Positions 35,355 through 43,715 of a DNA stretch of 64,000 nt are shown in pieces. Origin of the DNA: JBPEWY01 sp965224095 (GTDB lineage: Bacteria; Bacteroidota; Bacteroidia; Flavobacteriales; Flavobacteriaceae). Location: the NCBI GenBank assembly GCA_965224095.1, contig OZ245039.1, positions 992,001-1,056,000 of the forward strand, written 5' to 3'. Both the position numbers and the translations under genes were made by a program. Below the pieces are notes generated by a model. The model ran no database searches and had not been told where the DNA came from. It saw only the letters and a program-made list of their open reading frames with translations. Each line of letters starts with the position of its first letter. Position 1 is the first letter of the stretch.

Positions 35355-36371
35355 ATGAAAAATGAAACGGTACATAATCTTAAAAAGCTTCTGGCTACAC
35401 CCAAAAACATTGTTATTATTCCCCATAAAAATCCGGATGGAGATGCCATAGGATCTACCCTGGGCCTGTATCATTATCTTTTAGCCGAAGGACATAACAC
35501 CAGGGTGATAGCTCCAAATGATTATCCCGAATTTTTAAAATGGATGCCCGGAGAAAATACTATTTTAAAATTCGATTCCGAGGAGAAACAAGCTACTGAA
35601 ATCATTAAAAAAGCCGATCTTATTTTTACATTAGACTTTAATTCGCTGCATCGCATTGAAGAAATGAGAAGCCTGCTGGAATCGCTAAACAGCACTTTTG
35701 TAATGATAGATCATCACCAGCAGCCTGACAATTATGCTTCTTTTATGTATAGCGACACTTCCATGAGTTCTACTTGTGAAATGGTCTACAATTTTATTGG
35801 TTTTTTGGGCGATCATGATAAAATAACCCGTGATATAGCTACTTGTTTGTATACCGGAATTATGACAGATACGGGATCTTTCAAGTTTTCCTGCACTACC
35901 AGCACTACACATAGAACGGCAGCCGACTTAATTGACAGAGGCGCAGATAATGCTACGATTCAGAATTCGGTTTTCAACACCTATTCTACCAACCAGTTAC
36001 AATTACTGGGATGCGCTTTAAAAAATATGATATATCTGGAAGAATTTCGGACCGCTTATATAAGTTTGAGTAAAAAGGAATTAGAAACTTTTGGTTTTAA
36101 AAAAGGAGATACAGAAGGGTTTGTTAATAACGGCCTGCTAATAAAAGGGGCCGTATTTTCGGTTATATTTATTGAAAATACCCAGGAGCCGTTTATTAAA
36201 ATATCGCTTCGCTCTAAAGGCCATTTTTCGGTAAACGATATTGCCAGGGAACATTTTGGAGGAGGCGGACACCTAAATGCGGCAGGAGGGCGCAGTGATC
36301 TATCTCTGGAAGAAACCATTGCATATTTCAAAAAGATCCTTCCTCAGTACAAAGAAAAGCTGTTATCATGA
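35355..36371 (+). CDS. DHH-family phosphoesterase, NrnA-like
   Basis: The 338-residue protein belongs to the DHH/DHHA1 family of oligoribonuclease and pAp-phosphatase enzymes (NrnA). N-terminal metal ligands are visible in H24, D28 and D30 (PHKNPDGDAIGST), the DHH motif itself in MIDHHQQ, and the RNA-binding DHHA1 domain ends in GGGGHLNAAGGR. It probably degrades nanoRNA or 3'-phosphoadenosine phosphates in the cytoplasm. It overlaps gldI by 4 bases (ATGA). Confidence 0.92.
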   Translation: MKNETVHNLKKLLATPKNIVIIPHKNPDGDAIGSTLGLYHYLLAEGHNTRVIAPNDYPEFLKWMPGENTILKFDSEEKQATEIIKKADLIFTLDFNSLHRIEEMRSLLESLNSTFVMIDHHQQPDNYASFMYSDTSMSSTCEMVYNFIGFLGDHDKITRDIATCLYTGIMTDTGSFKFSCTTSTTHRTAADLIDRGADNATIQNSVFNTYSTNQLQLLGCALKNMIYLEEFRTAYISLSKKELETFGFKKGDTEGFVNNGLLIKGAVFSVIFIENTQEPFIKISLRSKGHFSVNDIAREHFGGGGHLNAAGGRSDLSLEETIAYFKKILPQYKEKLLS

Positions 36372-36916
36372 AAAAAATAGGATTTCTCCTTACTATTCTA
36401 GCGTGTTTTGGTTCCTGTAAAGACCCGGAGGCCCGAAAACCGGTATCTGTGAAATCAGGATCTTTCTTTGAGGCTTCCGTTGCCAGAAACCAGGAACTTC
36501 TAAAACAGGAAGAATCCCGAATAAAACAACTTGTACAAAGAGATTCTCTTCCCGTAAAAATATCCGCTCACGGGTTTTGGTACTACTATAACCACATGGA
36601 TAGTTCCCGCGTTCAAATGCCGGAGGAAGACGATTTGGTGACTCTGAATTATAACCTAAGAACGCTGGATGAAGACACCATTTATTCGAAACGGGAAATC
36701 GGACTGGTTACCTACAAAGTAGATAAGCAAGAATTATTTCCGGGCTTGCGTTCTGCTATTAAACTTATGAGGCAAGGAGAAACCATAACTTTTTATTTTC
36801 CTTCCGGTTTAGCATACGGATATCACGGAGACGATCATAAAATAGGCACTAATGTTCCCTTAATTAGTACTGTTACACTTATTAATATTGAAAAACAAAC
36901 CGATAGTATACATTAA
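36368..36916 (+). CDS. gldI: Gliding motility lipoprotein GldI (FKBP-type)
   Basis: A 182-residue lipoprotein with its lipobox at FGSC (C17) and an FKBP-type peptidylprolyl isomerase domain at about 70-175 (VTLNYNLRTLDEDTIYS, ELFPGLRSAIKLMRQGE, FYFPSGLAYGYHGD). GldI is required for gliding in Flavobacterium johnsoniae, probably by folding periplasmic motility or type IX secretion components. It is followed 12 bases later by another PPIase gene. Confidence 0.88.
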   Translation: MKKIGFLLTILACFGSCKDPEARKPVSVKSGSFFEASVARNQELLKQEESRIKQLVQRDSLPVKISAHGFWYYYNHMDSSRVQMPEEDDLVTLNYNLRTLDEDTIYSKREIGLVTYKVDKQELFPGLRSAIKLMRQGETITFYFPSGLAYGYHGDDHKIGTNVPLISTVTLINIEKQTDSIH

Positions 36917-36928
36917 ATTGAAGACCTT

Positions 36929-38044
36929 ATGAAAAAGATTCATTTTTTTATAGTAACACTGGCTATCTTAATGGCTAGCTGTAAATCGCAATATACCGAT
37001 TTGGGTGACGGAATTTTTGCGGACATTCAAACAAACAAAGGAGACATTGTGGTTAAATTATACTATAAAGCCACCCCGCTAACCGTTGCCAATTTTGTTT
37101 CACTTGCCGAAGGCAGTAATCCGTTTGTAGTTGATTCGCTAAAAGAAAGAAAATACTACGATGGCGTTATTTTTCACAGGGTAATTAAGGATTTTATGAT
37201 TCAGGGCGGAGATCCTTCCGGTACTGGAGGTGGAAGTCCCGGGTATAAATTCGCCGATGAATTTGTAGATTCTTTGGTTCATGACCGCCCGGGAATTTTG
37301 TCGATGGCTAATGCCGGACCCGGTACCAATGGCAGTCAGTTTTTTATTACCCATAAACCCACCATGCACCTGAATGGCAGACATACCGTTTTCGGGGAAG
37401 TAGTTAAAGGACTGGAAGTAGTAGATAGCATTGCCAATGTAGCAACGTCAACAGATTTCCCTAAAGACAAACCGCTTTCCGATATTATAATGAATCATGT
37501 GGTTATCGTAAGAAATGGTAAAGATGCCAAGACGTTTGATGCGGTGCGTATTATGTCTGATTACTTTGAAGGAGAGCGCAAAAAACAGGAAGCTTACAAA
37601 AAAATGCTATCCGATTTTAGCGAAACCGCAGCCAAACAAAAAGAAGAAGCACAAACCCTGGATTCCGGGCTTAAACTTTACTATCTGAAAAAAGCTGAAA
37701 ATGGTGAAAAGCCAAAAACAGGGCAAAAAGTATGGGTGAATTACGCAGGTTATTTTTCTGATGGAAAACTTTTTGACAGTAATTCGGAAGAAATCGAAAC
37801 AGCTCACAACAAATTAAATCCTATTAAAAAACAACGTGGTTTATATAAGCCTGTCGCTATGGATTATTCGCCGGATGCCGCTTTAATTCCCGGTTTCAGA
37901 GAAGGGTTACTTCAAATGCGTGTTGGAGAAAAAATACGTGTTTTTGTACCTCCGCATTTGGGTTATGGTGAGTCTCAATACGGACCAATCCCTCCTAATT
38001 CGCATCTTGTTTTTGATATAGAGCTTACAGGGATTCAACACTGA
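36929..38044 (+). CDS. Cyclophilin-FKBP fusion peptidylprolyl isomerase
   Basis: The 371-residue lipoprotein (lipobox ending MASC, C18) carries two unrelated prolyl isomerase domains. A cyclophilin domain spans about 30-195 (FHRVIKDFMIQGGDPSGTGGGSPGY and PGTNGSQFFITHKPTMHLNGRH). A helical linker follows at about 210-240. A C-terminal FKBP domain spans about 243-371 (VWVNYAGYFSDGKLFDSN, LIPGFREGLLQMRVGEKIRVFVPPHLGYGE). It should act in the periplasm next to GldI. Confidence 0.93.
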   Translation: MKKIHFFIVTLAILMASCKSQYTDLGDGIFADIQTNKGDIVVKLYYKATPLTVANFVSLAEGSNPFVVDSLKERKYYDGVIFHRVIKDFMIQGGDPSGTGGGSPGYKFADEFVDSLVHDRPGILSMANAGPGTNGSQFFITHKPTMHLNGRHTVFGEVVKGLEVVDSIANVATSTDFPKDKPLSDIIMNHVVIVRNGKDAKTFDAVRIMSDYFEGERKKQEAYKKMLSDFSETAAKQKEEAQTLDSGLKLYYLKKAENGEKPKTGQKVWVNYAGYFSDGKLFDSNSEEIETAHNKLNPIKKQRGLYKPVAMDYSPDAALIPGFREGLLQMRVGEKIRVFVPPHLGYGESQYGPIPPNSHLVFDIELTGIQH

Positions 38045-38063
38045 CAACCAATATAAATACATG

Positions 38064-38093
38064 AAAAAAGGCGGTTGAATAACCGCCTTTTTT
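38064..38093. terminator. Bidirectional terminator between PPIase gene and pepD
   Basis: AAAAAAGGCGGTT and AACCGCCTTTTTT pair around a 4-base loop, with a long T-run on the plus strand and an A-run giving U on the other. It separates two convergent genes. Confidence 0.92.
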
Positions 38094-38108
38094 TTTATAA
38101 AATTCATC

Positions 38109-39572
38109 TCAATTGCAAACCGGTATATTCTTTAAAATTTCCCGTGTAAATGTCCAAAATTTCTGTACCGAAGTAATACTCGCTCTCTCGTCGGGAGAAT
38201 GTGCTCCCAGGATGGTAGGACCGTAACTTATCATATCCATTTCGGGATAATTCCTACCCAGAATACCACATTCCAGGCCTGCATGGCATGCCACTACTTC
38301 CGGTTCGCTTTTAAAAAGCTCCTTGTATTTTTCTCGTAACACCGTGAGGATTTCCGAGCTTGGGTTAGGCTGCCAGCCCGGATAACTTCCGCTAAACACT
38401 ACCTCAAAACCAGCCAGCTGAAAAGTAGCTTTTAAGCTATTGGCAAGGTCCATCTTGGCCGATTCAACCGAAGACCTGGTAAGGCAGGCAATACGAATGG
38501 TACCATTTTCGATATGCACACGCGCCATATTGTTGGAAGTCTCTACAAGATCTTCCATATCTCTGCTCATAGCATACACTCCATTGTGAGCCCCGTAAAT
38601 AGCTTTCAGGGTAAGTTCCTGGACTTCACTTTCCATAACTTTTTCCGGAAGTAGCGTTATTTCCATCAGTATTTCCATATCCTGTTCTACCGAAGCCAGT
38701 TCTTTTTTGATATTTAATATTTTTTTATCAAAATCCCTTTTAAATGCTTCCTTCTTATCTCCGGCAACAACGATCACTGCAAAGCTTTCTCTGGGGATAG
38801 CATTTCGGAGCCCCCCGCCGTTAATTTGAGAAATCCTTAATTCAAAGTGTTCAAATCCTTCAAACAAAAGTCGATTCATAATTTTGTTTGCATTCCCCAA
38901 TCCTTTGTGGATATCCATTCCGCTGTGTCCCCCCTGGAGGCCTTTTACCGAAATTTTATACGCCGTCATATCATCCGCCGTCACTTCCTCCAAATAAGAA
39001 CGCGTAGCGGTTATATCAATACCACCTGCACATCCTATATCAATTTCATCATCTTCCTCGGTATCCAGGTTCAGTAAAATCTCTCCTTTTAATAAACCGC
39101 CCTTTAATCCCATAGCGCCGGTCATTCCCGTTTCTTCGTCAATGGTAAAAAGAGCTTCCAGCGCGGGATGTTCAAGTTCCGTGCTTTCAAGGATAGCCAT
39201 TATAGTTGCCACTCCCAGGCCATTATCGGCACCTAAGGTTGTACCCTTAGCCCGTACCCAATCACCATCAACATACATTTCTATTCCCTGAGTCTCAAAA
39301 TCAAAAACGGTATCAGAATTTTTCTGATGTACCATATCCAGATGTGATTGTAACACTACAGTTTTCCTATGCTCCATACCCGGCGACGGACCTTTTCTGA
39401 TAATTACATTTCCCACTTCATCCTTAAAAGTTTCCAGCCCGAGGTTCTCCCCGAAATCCATCATAAATTTAATAACTCTTTCTTCTTTTTTGGAGGCGCG
39501 GGGTACCGCATTAAGATCGGCAAAATTGCGCCAGACATCTTTAGGTTCCAGGCTTCGTATATTTTTGTTCAT
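38109..39572 (-). CDS. pepD: Aminoacyl-histidine dipeptidase (peptidase D)
   Basis: A cytoplasmic zinc dipeptidase of the M20 family that cleaves Xaa-His dipeptides such as carnosine. The ATG at 39572 (MNKNIRSLEPKDVW) gives 487 residues, near the E. coli length. Metal-binding motifs are SHLDMVHQ, GADNGLGVA, DEETGMTGA and DTEEDDEIDIGCAGG; the lid domain contains KGLQGGHSGMDIHKGLGNA, and a late CHAGLECGIL also fits. It is a monocistronic gene, divergent from the DUF3810 gene. Confidence 0.96.
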   Translation of the reverse strand: MNKNIRSLEPKDVWRNFADLNAVPRASKKEERVIKFMMDFGENLGLETFKDEVGNVIIRKGPSPGMEHRKTVVLQSHLDMVHQKNSDTVFDFETQGIEMYVDGDWVRAKGTTLGADNGLGVATIMAILESTELEHPALEALFTIDEETGMTGAMGLKGGLLKGEILLNLDTEEDDEIDIGCAGGIDITATRSYLEEVTADDMTAYKISVKGLQGGHSGMDIHKGLGNANKIMNRLLFEGFEHFELRISQINGGGLRNAIPRESFAVIVVAGDKKEAFKRDFDKKILNIKKELASVEQDMEILMEITLLPEKVMESEVQELTLKAIYGAHNGVYAMSRDMEDLVETSNNMARVHIENGTIRIACLTRSSVESAKMDLANSLKATFQLAGFEVVFSGSYPGWQPNPSSEILTVLREKYKELFKSEPEVVACHAGLECGILGRNYPEMDMISYGPTILGAHSPDERASITSVQKFWTFTREILKNIPVCN

Positions 39573-39644
39573 GCTACATTGTTTTTGCAACACAAAAGTA
39601 AACAAACCTTTAAACTATACCATTAAAATGGCTATTTTTGGCGG

Positions 39645-40712
39645 ATGAGCAAACGCGTAAAATTACTTCTCGCACTGTCCATTATTCCCCAATATCTTGT
39701 GGTGAGATTATTAATTAAATATCCGCAACTCATTGAGGATTATTACAGTAACGGATTTTATCCGTTATTATCGAAAGGATTCCGATTAGCTTTCGGTTGG
39801 ATTCCATTCTCGGTTGGAGATGTATTTTATACCATTGTAGGGATATTGATTATTCGTTTTCTGTGGAAGAAAGGAAGACTTTTTTTTAAGGAGACCCGTA
39901 ATTTTTTTATAGAGCTCTTGGGTGTTATCTCGATCACCTACTTTGTTTTTCACCTCTTTTGGGGATTAAACTACTATCGGCAACCGCTATACAAAACCCT
40001 GGAAATCCCCATAGAATATACGCATGAGGAGCTCCTGGAATTCACGGTACGCCTAATCGATAAAACTAATGAAGCCCATTTGGCACTGGAGAAAAATCCG
40101 GAATCGAAAATTACACTTCCATACTCGAGGGCGGATGTTTATAAAAAATCACAGGAGGGTTTTGAACATTTAAAAAATACGATGCCTTCCTTGTATTACA
40201 GTGCTCCCTCTGTTAAAACCTCGTTGTACAGTACGGCCCTTACATACATGGGTTATAGTGGTTATCTGAATCCTTTTACCAATGAAGCTCAGGTTAACGG
40301 ACTTGCTTTTGATTTTAAGTACCCGCTTGTTAGCTGCCATGAAATTGCCCACCAGCTCGGGTTTTCGGCAGAAAACGAAGCTAATTTTATTGGATTTCTC
40401 GCTGCCAAAAACAACCGTGATCCTTACTTTCGTTACTCTGCCTATGCCTATGTGCTTCGCTATTGCCTTGGGGCCATAAAAAACAAGGACGAATCTGCTT
40501 TTGAAGCACTTAATTCAAAATTAAATCCGGGCGTAATAAAAAATTATATAGAAGCTTCCGAATTTTGGAAAAAATATCAAACCAAAGCAGAGCCGGCCTT
40601 TAAAAAAACATACAACTCGTTCTTAAAAGCTAATAACCAAAAGCACGGGATCAAGAGCTATAGCTATGTAGTTGCCTTACTGGTGGGGCATTACAAAAAC
40701 AGGCCTCTCTAG
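39645..40712 (+). CDS. DUF3810 zinc-metalloprotease-like membrane protein
   Basis: The 355-residue protein begins with three membrane segments (about 5-25, 45-75 and 83-105) and then has a periplasmic or cytoplasmic domain with HEIAHQLGF at about 232-240. HExxH is the zinc-binding motif of gluzincin proteases, and NEANFIGFLAAKNN follows with a possible third ligand Glu. DUF3810 is found in Firmicutes and Bacteroidota; no substrate is established. Confidence 0.85.
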   Translation: MSKRVKLLLALSIIPQYLVVRLLIKYPQLIEDYYSNGFYPLLSKGFRLAFGWIPFSVGDVFYTIVGILIIRFLWKKGRLFFKETRNFFIELLGVISITYFVFHLFWGLNYYRQPLYKTLEIPIEYTHEELLEFTVRLIDKTNEAHLALEKNPESKITLPYSRADVYKKSQEGFEHLKNTMPSLYYSAPSVKTSLYSTALTYMGYSGYLNPFTNEAQVNGLAFDFKYPLVSCHEIAHQLGFSAENEANFIGFLAAKNNRDPYFRYSAYAYVLRYCLGAIKNKDESAFEALNSKLNPGVIKNYIEASEFWKKYQTKAEPAFKKTYNSFLKANNQKHGIKSYSYVVALLVGHYKNRPL

Positions 40713-40739
40713 CATTTTTGATCCGCAGCACTACTCCCC

Positions 40740-41522
40740 TTACTCCCGAACAATAACAGCTCCTTCCGGAGTTTCAAAAAACTCCTGCGCTATGGGGGTC
40801 GTATTTAACGAAGCTTGTTTAAAATAAACGGTATTTTTTAATTTGGTGATCCTGCCATCTTCTGTTTCATACCACGAAATGGATTCCGGCAATAAAATCC
40901 CATTCACCTTTACCCATTCGTCATAATGTATCCAGTGTACATTATTACTTTTTTCTCCCGTGAAATACGTAACCGTATAGCCCAACCATTCCAACATATA
41001 AGTTTCCGGATTATAATGCACATAATACTCATCTTCCGGAGAACTCCCTACTTCGGTTTCATAGGATATTCGTACCCCGGGAAAGGTTTTTCCGTTATAA
41101 AACAAATCATCGGCCTCTGAATAGATAATTCCCTTATCTGACAAAACAAATGGCATCGTAAAGAAATAAAACATTAGGTTGTGGTAAAAAAGAGCATTCC
41201 CTTCAAATTCCTTATCAGGATCCAGTAACCACACTTCCTCGCCATCAAATCCCATACTGAATTTATCGGTGTCCAATCTGTCTTTTCTGGAAAGCAAATT
41301 CACCGAATATTTTTCGGTAAGATATTCGCCGGGAATTTCATAACGCAGCGAGCGTTTTGACTTCCAGGTTTTAAGCCCTCCGTGTGCTTCAAAAACACGG
41401 CTCAGGTCTTTTGGAAATACCGCGGTTATTTTTTCTTCATTTTCCGGTTGGATATTAGCCGGCGTTTGTTTTTTACAGGATACTATAAAAAAGAGTATCA
41501 AAATACCAAGAAAGCGTATCAT
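40740..41522 (-). CDS. Conserved lipoprotein, DUF6503-like
   Basis: The 260-residue lipoprotein has its lipobox at IVSC (about C16). The mature part contains VFEAHGGLKTWKSKRSLRYEI, a pattern shared by a family of flavobacterial outer-membrane-associated lipoproteins related to the LolA/LppX-type beta sheet. A lipid- or lipoprotein-carrier role is a guess from that fold resemblance. Convergent with DUF3810 (27-base gap) and divergent from the RNA methyltransferase gene. Confidence 0.65.
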   Translation of the reverse strand: MIRFLGILILFFIVSCKKQTPANIQPENEEKITAVFPKDLSRVFEAHGGLKTWKSKRSLRYEIPGEYLTEKYSVNLLSRKDRLDTDKFSMGFDGEEVWLLDPDKEFEGNALFYHNLMFYFFTMPFVLSDKGIIYSEADDLFYNGKTFPGVRISYETEVGSSPEDEYYVHYNPETYMLEWLGYTVTYFTGEKSNNVHWIHYDEWVKVNGILLPESISWYETEDGRITKLKNTVYFKQASLNTTPIAQEFFETPEGAVIVRE

Positions 41523-41540
41523 AAATCAAAATTTTTGAAA

Positions 41541-41573
41541 TTGGTCGGAGCTTGAAAATATAAATTACATTTG
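41541..41573 (+). promoter_or_regulatory. Promoter of the SpoU-family methyltransferase gene
   Basis: TTG at 41541-41543 and TACATTTG at 41566-41573, spaced by 22 bases, match the Bacteroidota consensus. The -7 element overlaps a possible TTG start at 41571, so the ATG at 41595 is the better start. Confidence 0.55.
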
Positions 41574-41594
41574 TATCAATTTAGAGAAGATCAA

Positions 41595-42392
41595 ATGAGT
41601 CTGCTTATAACAAGTTTTCAGAATCCATTAATAAAACAACTGGTAAAACTCAAAGAGAAGTCCCGCTATCGGAAAACGGAAAAACTGTTTGTTATAGAAG
41701 GCATTCGGGAGTTGGAGCTCGCTATTAAGGGAAATTACAAATTGGTAAATATACTGTACTGTAAAGCGTTAATACAGCAGGAAATTCTGGATAGACTAAT
41801 GCAAAAAAAAACCGAACCTATTGAAATTTCCCGCAGTGTTTATGAAAAAATCGCGTACAGAGGTTCTACCGAAGGCGTAATGGCCATTGCTCAAATTAAA
41901 AAACACTCACTGGAGCAGTTACAATTTAAAAGGAAGAACCCCCTTATTTTAGTAGCGGAAGCTCCAGAAAAACCCGGAAATATAGGTGCTTTACTCCGAA
42001 CGTCGGATGCTGCTGATCTGGATGCAGTGGTTATTGCCAACCCTAAAACCGATTTGTACAATCCGAATATCATACGTTCCAGTGTGGGTTGTGTTTTTAC
42101 GAATCAGGTGGCTACGGCAACAACTCCTGAAATTATTGCCTACCTCAAAAAAAATAATATTACCATGTACTGTGCGGCACTTACAGCTTCCAAACCTTAT
42201 CACACGGTGAATTATAAAAACCCCTCAGCCCTGGTGGTAGGTACCGAGTCAAGTGGACTAAGCCATGAATGGCTAGCGCAGTCCGATCAGAACATTATTA
42301 TCCCCATGCAGGGCGTTATTGATTCCTTAAACGTTTCCGTTTCGGCGGCAATTCTTATTTTTGAAGCTGGAAGACAACGCGATTTTGTTTAG
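41595..42392 (+). CDS. TrmH/SpoU-family RNA 2'-O-methyltransferase
   Basis: The 265-residue protein has an N-terminal substrate-binding domain (about 10-90; KLVKLKEKSRYRKTEKLFVIEG) and a C-terminal SPOUT domain with its trefoil-knot motifs NPNIIRSSVGCVF, VVGTESSGLSHEWL and IPMQGVIDSLNVSVSAAILIFE. It uses SAM to methylate ribose 2'-OH in tRNA or rRNA. The exact target (an RlmB- or TsnR-like site) cannot be set from the sequence. Confidence 0.9.
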   Translation: MSLLITSFQNPLIKQLVKLKEKSRYRKTEKLFVIEGIRELELAIKGNYKLVNILYCKALIQQEILDRLMQKKTEPIEISRSVYEKIAYRGSTEGVMAIAQIKKHSLEQLQFKRKNPLILVAEAPEKPGNIGALLRTSDAADLDAVVIANPKTDLYNPNIIRSSVGCVFTNQVATATTPEIIAYLKKNNITMYCAALTASKPYHTVNYKNPSALVVGTESSGLSHEWLAQSDQNIIIPMQGVIDSLNVSVSAAILIFEAGRQRDFV

Positions 42393-42441
42393 AATGATAG
42401 CTGTTGCTTAAACCGGAAGAAAAAATTACAAATTCAAGGTT

Positions 42442-43674
42442 ATGAACCCTCAAACCCTTTTTTACATCATTATTGCCATTATTGTTATTAGTTTTATTGC
42501 CGATCAAATATTAGATTTTTTGAATGCCAGGCATTTTAACGATCCGGTACCCAAGGGCCTGGAAGATGTTTATGACCCCCAGGAATATCAAAAATCGCAG
42601 TTATATAAAAAAACCAACCATCGTTTTGGAATTATCACGGCTGTTTTTTCCCTGGTACTTACCTTAGCTTTTTTGATTTTCGGAGGTTTTGAATGGGTCG
42701 ACCAAATAGCTCGGAATGCCTCCGGTAATACCATTGTCATTGCACTGATTTTTTTTGGTATCATCATATTGGGAAGCGATATTTTAAGTACTCCCTTTTC
42801 CTATTATAAAACCTTTGTTATCGAAGAAAAATTCGGCTTTAATAAAACTACTTTAAAAACTTTTGTCCTGGACAAGTTAAAAGGCTGGCTTATGACTATT
42901 ATTCTGGGAGGCGGAATATTAGCCGTGATCGTTTGGTTTTATGAAACCATTGGAAAAAACTTCTGGATTTATGCCTGGCTTGCCATGGCTCTTTTTACGC
43001 TTTTTATGAATATGTTTTACAGCCGCTTAATTGTTCCACTATTTAATAAACAAACCCCTTTGGAAAACGGCGAACTTAAAGACAATATACAGCGTTATGC
43101 CTCGTCGGTGGGTTTTAAACTCAATAATATATACGTGATTGACGGATCTAAGAGATCCACCAAAGCCAATGCTTATTTCTCAGGATTTGGAAAAGAAAAG
43201 CGGGTTACGCTATTCGATACGTTAATTAATGATTTAAATACCGAAGAGATTGTTTCCGTTCTGGCTCACGAAGTGGGGCATTACAAAAAGAAACATATTA
43301 TATTTAATCTGGTAGCAACTATTTTGTTAACCGGGTTTATGTTGTTTATCCTGTCGCATTTTGCAAATAATCCCGATTTATCGCTGGCTCTGGGGGTGTC
43401 AAATCCGGGGTTTCATGTGGCATTGGTAGCATTCGGTATTTTATACAGTCCTATTTCTGAAATTACAGGAATGGTCATGAACTATTTCTCCAGAAAATTT
43501 GAATACCAGGCAGACAATTATGCAAAATCAACGTATAAAGCAACACCCCTTATAACATCCCTAAAAAAACTTTCCGGAAACAACCTAAGTAATCTTACGC
43601 CGCATCCGGCTTATGTTTTTATGCATTATTCACACCCAACCTTATTACAACGAATAAATAATCTAAAGGCATGA
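42442..43674 (+). CDS. M48 family metallopeptidase, Ste24-like
   Basis: The 410-residue integral membrane zinc protease has about seven membrane helices, an N-terminal Ste24/CAAX-type region (residues 1-200) and the zinc motif HEVGH at 276-280, with a third-ligand Glu in SRKFEYQADNYA. Eukaryotic Ste24 processes prenylated proteins; bacterial members are thought to act in membrane-protein quality control, and no prenylation is implied. It precedes the relA/spoT gene by 41 bases. Confidence 0.93.
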   Translation: MNPQTLFYIIIAIIVISFIADQILDFLNARHFNDPVPKGLEDVYDPQEYQKSQLYKKTNHRFGIITAVFSLVLTLAFLIFGGFEWVDQIARNASGNTIVIALIFFGIIILGSDILSTPFSYYKTFVIEEKFGFNKTTLKTFVLDKLKGWLMTIILGGGILAVIVWFYETIGKNFWIYAWLAMALFTLFMNMFYSRLIVPLFNKQTPLENGELKDNIQRYASSVGFKLNNIYVIDGSKRSTKANAYFSGFGKEKRVTLFDTLINDLNTEEIVSVLAHEVGHYKKKHIIFNLVATILLTGFMLFILSHFANNPDLSLALGVSNPGFHVALVAFGILYSPISEITGMVMNYFSRKFEYQADNYAKSTYKATPLITSLKKLSGNNLSNLTPHPAYVFMHYSHPTLLQRINNLKA

Positions 43675-43715
43675 TATTTGTTGGCTAGTAAGAAAGATTG
43701 TACTAATTTTAGTAT

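Noticed and set aside
35191..35355. Upstream extension of ndk by 55 codons
   Set aside because: The extension covers the ndk promoter and its translation does not resemble any Ndk; the ATG at 35190 gives the normal start.
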